A stretch of DNA of 64,000 nucleotides from Typhlomys cinereus (lineage: Eukaryota > Chordata > Mammalia > Rodentia > Platacanthomyidae), in the NCBI GenBank assembly GCA_023101885.1, contig JALPQD010000637.1, forward strand, positions 867,508-931,507, read 5' to 3'. The notes beneath the pieces are model-generated. The model saw only the letters and a program-made list of their open reading frames with translations, made no database searches and was not told the DNA's origin. Positions 48,176-61,098 of the stretch are shown here, piece by piece. Within the stretch, counting starts at the first letter, position 1; each line of letters starts with the position of its first letter. The translations under genes and the position numbers were made by a program.

Positions 48176-48565
48176 ACCGGACGAATTCGGGAACCACCAT
48201 GGACGCCTCCACCTCCTTCTGCCCCTGGATTCACAGGCTCCGCCCTACCAGTACCAGAAACCCAGGCCGCCTCCGCTTCTGCCTGGCATCTATACGTGGG
48301 GTCTAGGATCCGAACTCAGGAGCTTCCGCCTGCAAGGCAGAGGCTTAACCCCTGAGCCACCTCTCCAGCCCCTAGTGATCATATTTTTAATAGAAGACTT
48401 GGCTTTTGTGACTAGTGGTTTTCACTTAACACAGTGTTTTCAAGAACCATCCAGCAGATAGCTGACTGAATGGGCCATTCCTTTTCAGCCCTGTGTGATA
48501 TTATGCTTTACAGTGATGCTATATTTTATGTATTCAATACTAGATGTGTCAAATAGTCTCTAGGA
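47890..48565 (-). mobile_element. Old L1 fragment, antisense, split by a young SINE
   Basis: 'cttaacacagtgttttcaag' and 'ccttttcagccctgtgtgat' (48425-48505) follow the antisense of an old L1 (L1M/L1MC-like); the left part 47890-48075 may be its continuation. The SINE at 48088-48372 sits between them. Confidence 0.5.
48076..48384 (-). mobile_element. Young CA-tailed SINE, antisense, with TSD
   Basis: A TG run at 48116-48172 is the antisense tail. The body carries 'gggaaccaccatggacgcct' and 'acaggctccgccctaccagt' and ends in the antisense head 'gagccacctctccagcccc'. Flanking 'tagtggtcatat' (48076-48087) and 'tagtgatcatat' (48373-48384) are target-site duplications with one mismatch. The body is very close to the copy at 40.2 kb. 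Confidence 0.9.
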
Positions 48566-49144
48566 ATGGACTTTGGAAGACCTCAACTCTTCCCTCCCTT
48601 GCTCCAGGCTGTCGATTCTTCACCAGGAGGAGTGCATGACTGATTTTCAAGCCGCCCTCCAAGCGTGGAGGATGGGAAAAGGCAAAGTTAGCACAGCATC
48701 AAATTTGCTGTTATGATTCACATTTTTCCCTCGGACTGGCTCTTCTCAATCTGGTGCCGATAATTTGCTTAGCTTCCAGAGTTCATAAAAATAATTTGGT
48801 TATGACTGTTTTCTTTACTGTAGAGGTTCAAGGTATCAGAGGCCCTTATTCTATCATTTAATATTTATCATGTTTTAGTGAGTGGCATGTTAACTAGACG
48901 TTTGAGATGTACTTGCCGACCACGTGCATGTATAGGTGATAGCTTTCCACTGGATCGTTTTGTGTGTGCCTCCTGCTCTGCTTTACGTACTACAGAAGTT
49001 CCAACACTTTCAACTTTCGTTCTCCTTTGAGTATGAATTACCCAATGAAAGACGCTTGGATCCTGTCTTCATCATCAGACTGACGTGAAGTGAAAGGAAA
49101 TTTATGGCTCAAAGTTTTTCTGTCTCATTCACCATGAAGACAGT
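48566..49144. other. Unassigned sequence
   Basis: No recognised element. Confidence 0.4.
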
Positions 49145-49215
49145 TTCCCTCCTTCCTTCCCTCTCTCCCTCCTCCCTCCCTCCCTCCCTCCTTCTCTTCC
49201 TTGCTTCCTTCCTTT
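49145..49215 (+). repeat. CCTT/CCCT-rich tract
   Basis: A short pyrimidine array of CTTCC and CTCC units. Confidence 0.9.
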
Positions 49216-49350
49216 GAAGTAGGGGTGTACACATGCATGCTCTGGGGCATGGATGGAGGTCAGAAAACAACTGCCATCCTGCGGGCTTCTGGGGATCAAA
49301 CTCAGGTCGCCAAGTTTACTGAGGCGCCTTATCTGTTGTCTATAAGTTGT
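49216..49350 (-). mobile_element. RSINE1-like SINE, antisense
   Basis: 'tggaggtcagaaaacaactg' then 'ctggggatcaaactcaggtc' and a diverged head fit antisense RSINE1/B4-type elements. The CCTT tract lies at its tail end. Confidence 0.68.
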
Positions 49351-49859
49351 CTTATGGACCTCTTTGTTTTCTTAAACATTGAGGTTTCATAGTTTCTGCC
49401 CCCATTTTTTCTCTGTGCATTTTACTGGAAACACCTGCCCCAACAGCTTTACCTGCCGCTGCAGGATTTTCCCCAAGCTCTTGTTCCATACATCTTTTTA
49501 CTGCAAAGTCTCTGCCGCTCACTGGATTGCTTTGCCTTACAGCCCGCTCAGGTATCCTTGATAGTCCTCCCCATCTGACCTTTCGTCAGTCTCATCCAGT
49601 GCATTTTTCAGCATCTACAATCTGGACGGCTTAGTTTTTGCCTCAGTCGGCAGTGACTTGATTCAGGTTCTTCTCATGTCACGTGAGAACTTTTCGCCTT
49701 CATGTCTTTGTAGCTCAGGATTTCTTAGGCCTTCTCTCTCTGTCCTACTCTCTCTCACCCTCCTTCTCTGCCTGCTTGTCTCTCTCTCTCTCTGCACATC
49801 TCTTTCTTCCTGGAGAATTATTCTCTCAGGCCATTTTGAGCTTGTCCAAAAGTCATACT
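49351..49859. other. Unassigned sequence, CT-rich in part
   Basis: No recognised element. A CT-rich patch lies at 49730-49800. Confidence 0.4.
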
Positions 49860-50035
49860 TGAAATCTTTTATGACGGAGTCCAGTGTAGCCCAGGTGGTC
49901 TTGAACTTGCAATGTAGCCAAGGAGAACCTGAGATTTTTAGATTCTTTACTCCTACCTCCCATGTGCTGGGATTACAAGCACTTAGGTGGAGCCACACTG
50001 CCATGTGTCTGCTAGGGCATCTAGCTGCCAGCTGA
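49860..50035 (-). mobile_element. B1/7SL-derived SINE, antisense
   Basis: 'gtagcccaggtggtcttgaa', 'ctcccatgtgctgggattac' and 'aagcacttaggtggagccac' follow antisense B1. Frames across it are spurious. Confidence 0.75.
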
Positions 50036-51114
50036 GTCACAACCAAATCAGAAGCCTTCACAAGGAATTTTCTTTTCCACTTCTTTTCTTATCTCATTAG
50101 TGTGTGCTGCCTTGAAGGATAGGAACCACGTGCTCTCAATTTTTAAAATCTTCATACCCCATACAATTCCTTCAATATATTAAAGGCATAATTCATCCTC
50201 GGTGAGTGAATGACCAGTAATCTCTAGAAGAATTTATTGAATTTATCAACTAATTGCATATAAATTTTCTCTTTCATTGAAGTTATTATTTCGTGCTGAA
50301 TGAAATGGCTCATAGCACTGATTTATTACCACAGCATTTGAAACTTAAACTTTTCTATCTCTAGCAGAACTTGGGTGGCTGGCTGACAAGCATGACTTAA
50401 AGCATAGATTTCCCATCATTTCACAAATTGAGTAGACACCTGTTATCACCAAATAAGATACCAAAATGCTTTTAGTGATAATGAATAGGAGGGGAAAAAA
50501 GATTCTCCTGTGTTTCATTAGACAAGATCTGAAAAGTGCAGCTGACAGGATAAAATGGCACAATTGGAGGGTGGATACTGCTCAGAAATCTGTCTTAGAT
50601 TAAGACATTAAGCATAGAAAGTACTTGAATGGGTATCTTAGAAGATGAACAAATGGAATATTCCAAAGCTCAGAACATGTTGTACTTGCAAACACACATT
50701 CTTTTCTTTTCTTATTGAACACGTAGAGCCAATGTTCCTTGTTTCTGTACTTGATCTTCTTTGGGTGAGGTAGCTGCAAAGACTCAGCCATGAGCCTAAG
50801 GTATTAACAGATCCTCTTAATTTTAAGAATGACAAAAACAACTGCTGCTTTGGATAAAATAGTGAAAGAAAATAGAAGTTACATAATATTAAAAAAGGTC
50901 TATGGGACTAGTTATTGATACCCTTGCTTTCATACATCACCAAGTTTCATTAAAATTTTGTGATGAATTCACATGCATAGAGTTAGAATTTCTGAACTGA
51001 TTGTTTTCATTATGTAGTGGAAACAATCCCAGAGAAATGAATTTTCTTTTCCTAGCTAGCGAGTGGTAAAGTTGGAATCATGCAGCTCTTCTGCAATAAC
51101 AACATTGGCTAATA
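50036..51114. other. Unassigned AT-rich sequence
   Basis: No recognised element or gene. Confidence 0.45.
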
Positions 51115-51300
51115 TTCATATAGGATTTTAATATTACAGAAAATATTCTTAGCACTTTAATGTGTTCATTCCTTCAACGATCATCAGTTCAAGTGGAATA
51201 ATTCCATGTTTAAAGATTGGGAAATGGTGACACTGAAGGCTGAATATTTTATCAAAGCCATGTAGTTAACATGCTATCAAGCTAGCATTCCAAGTGAGAG
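51115..51300 (-). mobile_element. MIR SINE, antisense
   Basis: 'cttagcactttaatgtgttc', 'attgggaaatggtgacactg', 'atcaaagccatgtagttaac' follow the antisense MIR order with strong divergence. Confidence 0.6.
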
Positions 51301-54227
51301 ATCTAGCTTTGGATGTTTTGTGGATGTTTAAGTATTGTGGTATGTTGTCTTGCACTGTTCAGTAAATGATGAGTTAACCTTACTGTGATAATGCAGTAAT
51401 ACATAATTGTATTTTGTGGCAAAAAGTGAAATTGTTATAAGCATTCTGTTAATCAAAATTAAGATATTTTCCTTTAAGATGTCCACGTGTCACATATTGA
51501 TGTTTTCCTTGTGCAATGCTAGAGTCTAAGTCCCTCCCAGCCCCAGTATACTCTCTTCCATGCCAGCACAGATTTGACATCAGTTTTATTGACTTTATTA
51601 TCTTTGGCAATTTGCCATATCTTCTCTGCACTTAAATTATTTCATTTCTTTTAGTGAGAAGGGGATTCTCCGGAATTGACTTATGATTCATAGTAAGGTG
51701 GACTACATCGAGAGAGAGAAAATTAATTTAAGGCTGAGACAGATATCTAGTGGTTCGCAATAGAAAAAATGTGTTAATAAATGAAAACATTGGATGATTT
51801 CAATGACCTAGGGGGTATTCCTGGAGCTTTATGGTTGGAAGCCTGAGATGTTGTAGATTTCGTAATGTCCAGACTAATTCTATTCTGCTGTGAACAGCTC
51901 CATTCAAACTGCTGTTCATTTCCTTTCACTAACCACTGCGGAGTGGGAGGGAAGCTAAAGAATTGTGAGCAAATTAATGTCTGGAGTCTGACATCTTGAA
52001 TTCACATTGTCTGAGTTGAGTCATAGTCAAGGACCTGTAGCTCTTTCCTGTTTTCTTTTTCTCTTCCTTCAACTGGCCCTGAGGTACAGGAAGCAATTAG
52101 TTTATCTCCTGTAGAACCAGTTCTCTTTCTGGTAGCTGTGTTGCTAGTTTTTCCTGATCCAGAGCTTCTTGCATCCTCGCTAGCAGAATTCTAACCATCT
52201 GGATGCCTTCTCTGGGCCATGCAAGTCCTGACTGCATTATAGTGCACCACAGGGAACAGTGCTTGCCTAGAACACCATGCATTTGTTGGATCCTTTGTCC
52301 TGTGGCATTAACTTGACAGTCAGAACCTACATTTTTTTGTTTCAGCTTATGTTCATCTCAGTTGCAGTACATCCATCCAAACCAAATTGAATCTCCACAT
52401 TGAACAACACTCTCCGCAAAATATTGACGATTCAGAGATGAAGCTCAGAGGGAAAAAAGGATGATTAAGCTAATAGTCTAGTTTGAGAGCACTTGCTTCT
52501 ACTTGAGTGTAGTAATCAAGACGGACAAAAACTCTCCTGATAGGGCCCAAGAGAAGAAGCCACATGGGCTGATTACCTCAGGTATTGGGATGTGAGTGAC
52601 AGCAAAGGGAGACTGACATCACAGTGAATTCAGAGTGGAATTAGCATACTCCTGTTCTTATAGTTTCCATTGATTACATAGATCTTTATGCATGAGGAAA
52701 CACTCAAGTAATTTAAGCAACAAAATATATTCAGTTTCTGGCTGATATCTGTAAGTGTAAGAAAGCCTAATATCAGTTAGAACTCTCTAGACAAAAAGAG
52801 AGAGACTCTGAGAGCCTACAGCATGTGGATGGATGGAAGTCTATGATGGAGCGGTGGTTCAGAAGTATGATCAGCAGAACAGAGAGACAGATTGGCTGTG
52901 GGTGGTTGAGAAAGGAGTGATCTAAGATGACTTCAGTGTTTCTCTGGCTGGAAGATGTTTTCCTGAAAGGTAGAGGATGCCCAGGGATGTGGAGGACGGG
53001 TGAGTGTGAGGGAGCCCCTATGGAGCCAGGACACCTCCAGTCTACATTTGTGCATCTAGGTGTTGAAATGGTAATTTTAACTGCTGTTAAAAACAGAACA
53101 TGTTCCCTGGGCAAAGGAAAGAATTTCAGAATTAACAATGCGCTAGAGAAGGAGGATGATAAATCAAAATCTTCTGATTGTAGAAACAGACACAGGATGC
53201 ATTTGGTTTAAAAAAGAAAGCAAACTAGCAATCATTCTAATCATTCTAATTAAATAGGAATAGATGAAACTTCCTAAATAAGATATACTCCAAACCAAAA
53301 ATGTAATTTAAGAGTATATTACATGGCAGGGTAATACAATACACAAAACAATGTTTATCATCACTGTTCTATATCATTGAGCATTTTGAGCATACCACTT
53401 TAGTGAATGAGATAAATAATGTAAATATCAGAAAGAAAAAAGTCCTAATTACTATGCTTGGATTGTTTGATTATAAGTCTACACAGACTAGGAAACACAA
53501 CTAAGTGTCTTGTGAGGAGACAAGAGAGAAAAAATAGCTGAAATATGAAGCTGGAAAAGGAAAAATATCTGGCCATGCTATAACCATACATAGATAACAC
53601 TTAGGGGCATTTTGATCATGATACACTCCATGTTTTAAAAATCAATGAGATAATATAATAGTTAAAGAGCTGGGGACCAACACCCTGCTGTCGGATGGGA
53701 AGACTTGGTATCATAATGATGGCATCTATGACTAAATGAACATAAACAGTTCGTGAAACCCTAACTAAGTGCTGTGAATTTTGTTACGAACATACATGTA
53801 TCTGTTCTTGTGCATGTACATACATAACATATAATCCTAGGATTTTAAACTTCACAGAGGAAAATAAGTTAGAGCTTCCAAGTGATAGCAGAATGGTTTT
53901 GAAGAATGATGTACTTACGGATGTTTAACTGGAAAAGTCATAGTGTTGCGGGCTGTCAAATTCAGAAAGCATCCCACCGTATGACTCAGTGAGAACATGT
54001 TCATTGTGTAGGTCACTTGGTTTCCAAAGCAACATCCTGTGTCTGGCTTAAATTTTTGTTTTAAAAATAATACTCACTTAAAATGTTGATATTTACAGTG
54101 AATTTTCACAGTTTCAAATGATCCGCAAGCAACTATTTCATGTAAATCTTTTAATATAATTATGCAATATTATACTAAAAAATAAGCCAATTCAGAGTGA
54201 TCTAGAATTCTTTATCCATTAAATTTA
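51301..54227. other. Unassigned AT-rich sequence
   Basis: Almost 3 kb with no recognised repeat except a possible MIR relic near 53790-53900. Overlapping frames of 121 codons (minus, 52773-53138) and 94 codons (plus, 52927-53211) cover one another and have no domain. Confidence 0.45.
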
Positions 54228-54478
54228 GATTGAGGACAGCTCAGGGGATAAAACCAAAGGACCTGAGTTCAGATCCTCAGATCCGTGTAAAAATGGTAGA
54301 TGGATATAGCGGCGACCTGCAATCCTGGCCCTGGAAGGTGGAGCCTAGGAAACCCCAGAGCAAAGCAATAAGGAGGTAGAACAAGTCCAGGATGATTCCC
54401 AATGTCACCCTTGGGCCTCCATAGACACACACACTCAAGTGCCCTCTAGTATATACATATACACAACAAAATTAGTCC
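54228..54478 (+). mobile_element. Older-subfamily CA-tailed SINE
   Basis: A decayed head 'gaggacagctcaggggataa', B-box-like 'gagttcagatcc', body 'ggaggtagaacaagtccagg' and 'gatgattcccaatgtcaccc', then a short CA tail. Lower similarity than the other copies. Confidence 0.78.
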
Positions 54479-55134
54479 ACCCTTATTATATAGGTGCTAA
54501 TACATCTTCTCTGAACAGATTCTGGCTACATTTAGCAGGCTATCCTGAAACTTGCTATCCTCCTGTCTCTATCTCCCAAGTGCTATTTGAAAGCATAGCA
54601 TACCACAGTTGGCTCAAATAACCCTGTACGAGAAAGTATCTCCTGATTGTGAACAAACATCTATCTTACACAGTCTACACTCCGGAGAAGGGCAGCCAGT
54701 GAATATATATGGATGAATAAAATCAATAAATATTTAAAATAACATGTTAGTCTGAAATGCTATAAAGAAAATAAAGTGGGCAATTACAGCTCTGTAAGCA
54801 GAGTGCTCTAGATCTGTGGGCAGGGCCGATCCTTCTGGTCTGAAGACATCCAGATCTGAGGTATGAGGCAGGGCTGGGCAAGAGAACAACTGGAAGGAAC
54901 AGACAGCAGCTGGGCCCGATGTCCCCAAGAAAGGACTCTAGTAGGCTTGGAGGATGAATGTCCTTAAGAAGAGTCAGGGTGGAATGCAGAGCTACAAGGG
55001 GTGGCGGTGGTACCATCAGAAAGATGAGGAAGATGTGAAGGTGATCAAGGGGCTCTGTCTCACGTACAACACTGAAGAATGTTTTATTAGGGTACTATCT
55101 AATCTGACTCATAGTTCTTTCTTTATTCCTTATT
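54479..55134. other. Unassigned sequence
   Basis: Nothing recognised; short frames only. Confidence 0.4.
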
Positions 55135-55420
55135 TGTATCCCTCTCTCTGTTTCTCTCTCTCTTTCTTCCTTTGGATGTGTACGTGTACAAGTGGGCACT
55201 GGAGTTTGCATGCCAGGGGTGGTACTGGGAATCATCCTGCATTGTTCTACCTCCTTGTTGCTTTGCCCTGGGACTTGCCAGTCTCCACATTCCAGAGTCA
55301 GAAGTGCAGACTGCCTCCATTTCCACCCGACCTTTTAATGTTGGATCTGGCGATCTAAACTGAGGTCCCTTTGCTTGGGAGACAAGGGCTTGAACCCCTG
55401 AGCCATTTCCCTAGGTCTCT
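55135..55420 (-). mobile_element. Older-subfamily CA-tailed SINE, antisense
   Basis: Plus-strand hallmarks 'tactgggaatcatcctgcat', 'ttctacctccttgttgcttt', 'ggatctggcgatctaaactg' and the antisense head 'ccctgagccatttcccta'. The tail side is a CTCT-rich patch in place of a TG run. Confidence 0.78.
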
Positions 55421-56000
55421 GGCTTATGATTCTTAATGATTCTTCACAGTTCTGTGGAGGCGGAGTTTTGTAGGAGGAGAGGAAGTGCTGAAGCTCAGGG
55501 AGGCACAGCCTAGCAGGGTGAACTCACATACACACGATTCTAGATATAGCCAGGAGATTGTAGGAGTGAGGGGAGAGAAACGGATGGACTTGGAGCAAGT
55601 ATAGAACAGAGCTAATACAACTTGCTGATGTGCATACAGTTGGTTATGTTATAACTATTTATCATAAGGGCCTGGATTGGACATTCCTGTCATTTACTCC
55701 TACGACTGCAGGAGACTCTATTGCTGATGTGTTTCTGCCGTGTGAGAAGCCAAGAGTTCATTTAGCCATACATTTCGTCTACAGTGAATGCTGAGGAAGC
55801 ATAAGATTGCTTTCTACCAGTTGCTTTGAGAGCATTTGCCATCTTGACTTGTTAGGGATTTTCCCACGTTCTATAAACTGTCTGCCTAATGAGCTTATGT
55901 CTTGTGCCTTTTAATCTTTAACATTGCTATCAATTGAAAGTTACTTTTTTTTCTATATCTCTCCACTTAAAAATCATGTAGGTATAATTCAGATCAAATT
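55421..56000. other. Unassigned sequence
   Basis: No recognised element. Confidence 0.4.
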
Positions 56001-56620
56001 TTCTACATGTTTTTCAAGTGAATAAGTTGATGAACTTTTGCATGGATATACCCAAGGAACTAAAATAAAAATCAAAATGACAAGTATTTCAAAACTTTCT
56101 TCATACTTCTTGCTAGTCTGTCTTTCTGACACCTTTCTTGGACCACCAGTGATCTCTTTTTAAAATCATATGGCTTACTGTTCATTTTCTAAAATTTAAT
56201 ACAAACATAATCATGTCACATGTAAGATTTTTGATCAGCCTTCTTCATTCAACACAATGTTTTATAGATTGGTCCATGTTTATGCATACATTCATCATTT
56301 CTATTGATGATTCTTATTTGGTTATTCCCTAATTTCTTTGCCTATTGGTAAATATTTGTATGTACTCCACTTGGGGGGATTACAAATATATTCATCACAG
56401 ACATTCATGTGTAATTTTTCCATATACTTCTGTATTCATTAGTCTTGGATAAATATGGAGGAATGGATCCTGTGGATTAGCGGGTTGCATTTTTCAGTAG
56501 CTTTAAACTACCAAGGTTTTTGTATTGTGGTACATTTCCACCTATGGTGCCTAAGAGTGTCCAGTCATTTAGCTACTGTCCAGTGCTTGTTGAGGTCAGA
56601 CATAGCCTTTTTAAGTTTAG
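56001..56620 (-). mobile_element. Old L1 (L1M-type) fragment, antisense
   Basis: 'catggatatacccaaggaac', 'cttcattcaacacaatgttt', 'gattggtccatgtttatgca', 'tcctgtggattagcgggttg' follow the antisense of the old L1 3' end region. Diverged and without coding capacity. Confidence 0.68.
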
Positions 56621-59601
56621 GTTTTCTTCATGGATCGCAACATTGCACATGTGATCTAAGTAGCAGAAAAGCATGACTCAGGTCAAGAGACCTTCATAAT
56701 AGCCATGCCCCACTGTGTGCTGATTACAGTTGCCAAGACGACAACATCCTTAGCTTTCATAGGTGCCCTACACCTTTGGACACGGCCTAAATGTGGAACA
56801 GAAAGCATTTTATAGGTGTTGTTTGAGCACATGAAACTTACAGTTTAACGTAATCTGTTGATCACTTATTTTAGGATTTTTGCTGATGAGCCGTATCTGT
56901 TTTACCTCCCTTTAGACATTATATTTCATCAACCCATTATATTTAATATACTTCAAAAGAGAATTTGCAGTGGCTTATCATGCAAGTCCCAAATATAATA
57001 AGATAACTAAATTAAGCATACTGAGGCTAGAATCAAGCCAGCAAGAATGATGAGATTATATTAATAGGAAACCTAGACTAAAGGCAACTCAGAAAATGAG
57101 TTTCTTGATAGCGTAAGTCAAAATGGATATGGAAGGTTATATAACTTTAAGAAATGTAGGGAACCATATCAAGTCTATGACGATTCAAGTTTTTTTTTCT
57201 ATTTCGACTCCAGAGGAAGAAGCTGAAGCTTGGGAAGAAGACCTTGGATTTTCCTTCGTTTATTTCCTTATTTTCTTTTTTAAAGAAAACAGATTCAGAG
57301 GTCTTATCCCTACAGCTACAAGGGAGTGGAATAACTACTCCATTCTGCTAGATGTTAGTCCTTTAAGTACAGGCCCAGAGTTTTCCTTGACCACCAAGAC
57401 CATCAACTTAAGATTTCCATGTTCAGAGGATAGTTTGCTAATACTCATGAGAACTACTACGCTTCCTGTCTGCACCGAAGATGGTTTGTCATTTTAAGGA
57501 CCTTGTGTGGCTGCTAGTGGTCCCGGGGTCTGGATTCCCTTTGGAGATAAGCCTCCAGGCACATGCGTGAAGCATCATTAGGTTAACTTATGCTCTGGGT
57601 GAGCCTTTGAGAGACTGTCTTGAAAGAAAGGTGAGGCCATCCGCTGGGTTTGGGTGCCTGGCTGCAGAAAACAGGGAAAGCAATGTGAGCAAAGAGCATC
57701 TGTCAGTCTCTTCTTTCTGACTGTGGACACAGGGACCCGCAGCTTCAAGGCACGTTGAAGTGACCCGTCAGATCCTTGAGCTCTCTGTCCCTTAGCTGCC
57801 TTTTTTTCACTTCACATCCAAACCTTGTCTTTCTATGTCCACCTCCCTTCTGTCTGCATCTTTTGCAGTAAATTTGTTTTATGTCAACACTGACGCCTCC
57901 ATTTCCTAAATGTGTATGATTCTACATAGCTATCACTGCACAAAGTCCTTCTGAATTAGGTCAAAGATCCACAGAGACTGTAGCATCAAGACAGTCTTAG
58001 CCTTTGTTAGCCTTTGCAGTATACTGCCTGGCACAGAGTTTGTCCTAGGTCAAAAGTCTCAGTGACTAGTTACTGTCCTTTTATTGCTTTCCTGGAAAAT
58101 CTTTCTGCAGTGACATAGTGTGTAACATAGTTTAAGTAGGTGTGAGCTTGGAGTTTGAAATCATTCTACATTGCTTTGTGCTCAGTCAGTGTCGAGTGTG
58201 ATCTCCAATAAGTCTTATCTTTGTACATGTGCTCCCCTTACTGCTACATGGGACTGAAAAAAAAGGTATTAACAATTTCAGAGTCATTGTCAAGAGTCAT
58301 GTGTCAATGATTACACCTCTATCAAAATAAATACAATGTGGCTGAAAATTGTTTTCATGTCATGTTTTCAATTCATTGTTTATTTATATCTAAAGGTTTA
58401 GTTCTATTTTTGCTCCCACGATTCCTTCAGTTAGCTACATCCTTGCTGGATAGCCCATCACTGAGTGTTTCATGTTAGAACGCCAATTATCTTTCCACAC
58501 ACCCTTGGTTTTCCATTTTCTCACTTGCAAATAATTCAAATTATCCATGTAAATGCAAGCTAACTCAATCGACTCAGAAGGTGGCCACACGTAGAAAGCA
58601 GAAGATCTTTTCCCTTGGCTCATCCTAGTACAGGGACTTGATCAATATGTGTTTTTCTAGTTGTTCCCAGTGCGTGGGAACATTTCATGCTCTTTCTGTT
58701 CTGGCACAAACACACAGATGTGTATTTTTCTTTCCAAAAATAAATAACTCTTTCACAGCAGCGTCTCCTACTGAAGATTATGGTCATTTGAAGAAACTCA
58801 CTCCTTCAGCTATCAGCCGTTTTCTTTATCTGGATCTAATGAATGATCACAGAATTTGAGCTTGCTGGTAAACCCATGAAAGTGGTAGTTTTGGTTTTCT
58901 GATAAAAATAGAAAATTTCAGAATGTATTTCTTTATGTTCTCCTACATTGTTCCTTGCTTATAGGACCAAAATTTGTATATTATTAAAAAAAAAGGAGAA
59001 CTGAGAAAAGTGCAAAAAAAACCCCTATTAATACATAGTTGCTTAGTGTTTTAAGAAGAAAAGATTTTAAGTAGAATGTTCTATCCTTTTTTTAAAAGAA
59101 GTCTTTAAAGACTAGAACTGAGGACTTGATATTTCACGAGTCCCTAAGAATGTGTCTAGCTTGTTGACTTATCGGGCAGACTCACAGAACACAGCACATC
59201 ATTGCACTTGTGGCTATGATTTATTATACTGGAAAGTTACAAAGCAACATCAGCAGTGGAAGAGAGGGAGATGACAGCATTTGAAAGAAACCAGGCTCCA
59301 GCGTCCAAAGGCCTTTCCCTACAGAGTCACACAAGACAGGTTTAATACCTTCAGGATCAGCTTGTCGTGACACATGAAATATTACCTACCAGAGAAGCGT
59401 GGCCAAACCTTAACATTCAAGGTTTTCTCAACCGTGCAATCACCTTGGCTTATCCCACAGGAAAATCTGGAAACACAATAGCCGCTCACCATGAGCCATG
59501 CTGTTTGTATAAACATCTTGTCAATTAGTGAAGAAGTTTGACCAGTATAAATGTCTCCATCATTCAGGTTGCTGAATTTCAGGCCAAAGACCTACTAGGT
59601 T
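56621..59601. other. Unassigned AT-rich sequence
   Basis: Three kilobases without a recognised repeat. The 124-codon frame at 57123-57497 is isolated, has no recognisable domain and no convincing splice context. Confidence 0.45.
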
Positions 59602-59998
59602 AAGAGTTTTTGCAAATGCATGCCCGGCGCAATGTCCAACACACTAGTTGACCTCACAAAGTCTAGCATCTGCTAAAGGCACCAAGATCCTTGGAGGCAA
59701 GGGATTGACAGCCACAGTAGTGTTCCTATGCCTAAGGGGAACACAGGAATGGGTTCAGGGAAAGGCCACTGGGTCCTTGTACGTCATCAGAGAGGAGGAC
59801 CAAGAGGAGAGTTAGGCATATACAATAAAGGACTCTCTGGGAATTGGGGGGGAGGCACTGGGGGATGGGGAGAGAGGGGTGAGGGGAGGGGAGCAGGGGG
59901 TTCGGGGGGAGGAGGAAGGAGGGAGGGAACTGGTGTGCCTGTTAAGTTTGTATGAGCAGAAATAATAATAAAAATATACTATAAAAAAAGAATTTTTG
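59602..59998 (+). mobile_element. 5'-truncated L1 3' end with probable TSD
   Basis: About 375 bp closely matching the last 400 bp of the insertion at 34064-34669, including the G-rich block (59848-59937) and the end 'aataataataaaaatatact'. Flanking 'aagagtttttg' (59602-59612) and 'aagaatttttg' (59988-59998) are probable target-site duplications with one mismatch. Confidence 0.85.
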
Positions 59999-60612
59999 AC
60001 ACAGTAAACTGTATATAAAATATTCTTAACCCTCGAAATTATATTTTATTGAAAATCCTATTTTACTGACAATAGGAGTCAATAGGTACTAGGATAGGTA
60101 CAATCGAGCTGGGACGAGCATGGAGATTACAGGTGCCCCAAATGAATCTGTTCGGTGTACCTGGAAAAGAGTGCCTTGGTTTTTCTCTCTCTCTAATATT
60201 TCATCAGAGACATGATCTAGTCCTCTTGTCTTTTCCGAGAATGAACAAAAAGAAAGCAAAATGAAGTGCTGTGGACATAAAAAGACAACTAGTGGACATT
60301 CAGGACGCAAGAGACAGGGTTTGATCGGCTCTCATTAGTAGGCAAGCGAGACACAGCGTTCTGCAAGAAGGACGCTGGGCAAGGGCACAGCCGGGGTCTA
60401 TGGGTTGGACCCCAGAGGCACTAATGAGGACCAAGGGCAGCTGCTCAGAGCAGGGCTAACAACGCGAGGCCCAACACCCCTCTCCAGGCAGACACAAGTG
60501 AAGCAACAGCCGAACAACAGAATTAATCTGCTTGAAAGAGGCAACCAGTAATTTCTGCACTGCCAGGCAGGTTCTGATGTTTTTGGAAGCCAGTTCAAGA
60601 GTGGGTAATGTA

Positions 60613-60613
<1 letters not shown>
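59999..60613. other. Unassigned sequence
   Basis: No recognised repeat; the part 60350-60600 is GC-richer and looks unique. Confidence 0.4.

Positions 60614-60660
<47 letters not shown>
60614..60660 (+). repeat. (CA)n microsatellite
   Basis: Uninterrupted CA run of 47 bp with no SINE body attached. Confidence 0.97.
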
Positions 60661-60664
<4 letters not shown>

Positions 60665-61004
60665 TTTGAACATCATTTTAGTAAACTTTAGTCATTTCAG
60701 CTTAATCACCACATTTCATTCACTCTGTCTTCTGCTGAAGTTCTAATTCCCATCCAACCGTCTTCAGTTTTCATGTCTTTGTGTGCATGTGATCCATTGA
60801 GTTTAATTAACGTTTCTTGCACAAATGTGGAAGCAAGGGTGATTTTTCAGTGACTGCACCAAAGAGCATAAAACCCCATCCTCTGTCCTCTAACAACCCT
60901 CAACTACCATTAGTCACTCACAGGGAGGTGGGGTCTCATGGGCTCCTACAACCCCACACACCAGGAGGCAATGTCACCTGACCTTTTTGTTTGAATGTGC
61001 ATAT
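60661..61004. other. Unassigned sequence
   Basis: Nothing recognised. Confidence 0.4.
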
Positions 61005-61098
61005 ATTTGTGCGTGTGCACATGCTTGTGTGTATGTGCGTGTGTGTGTATATGTGTGTGTGCATGCACATATATGTGTATATGTGTGTGTGTCCATGC
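61005..61098 (+). repeat. TG/CATG alternating purine-pyrimidine tract
   Basis: Interrupted TG repeats with ATATG and CATG insertions; it adjoins the tail end of the B4 that follows. Confidence 0.9.

Noticed and set aside
57123..57497. 124-codon frame as a possible small gene
   Set aside because: No recognisable domain, isolated, composition like the surrounding non-coding DNA, and no promoter or splice context.
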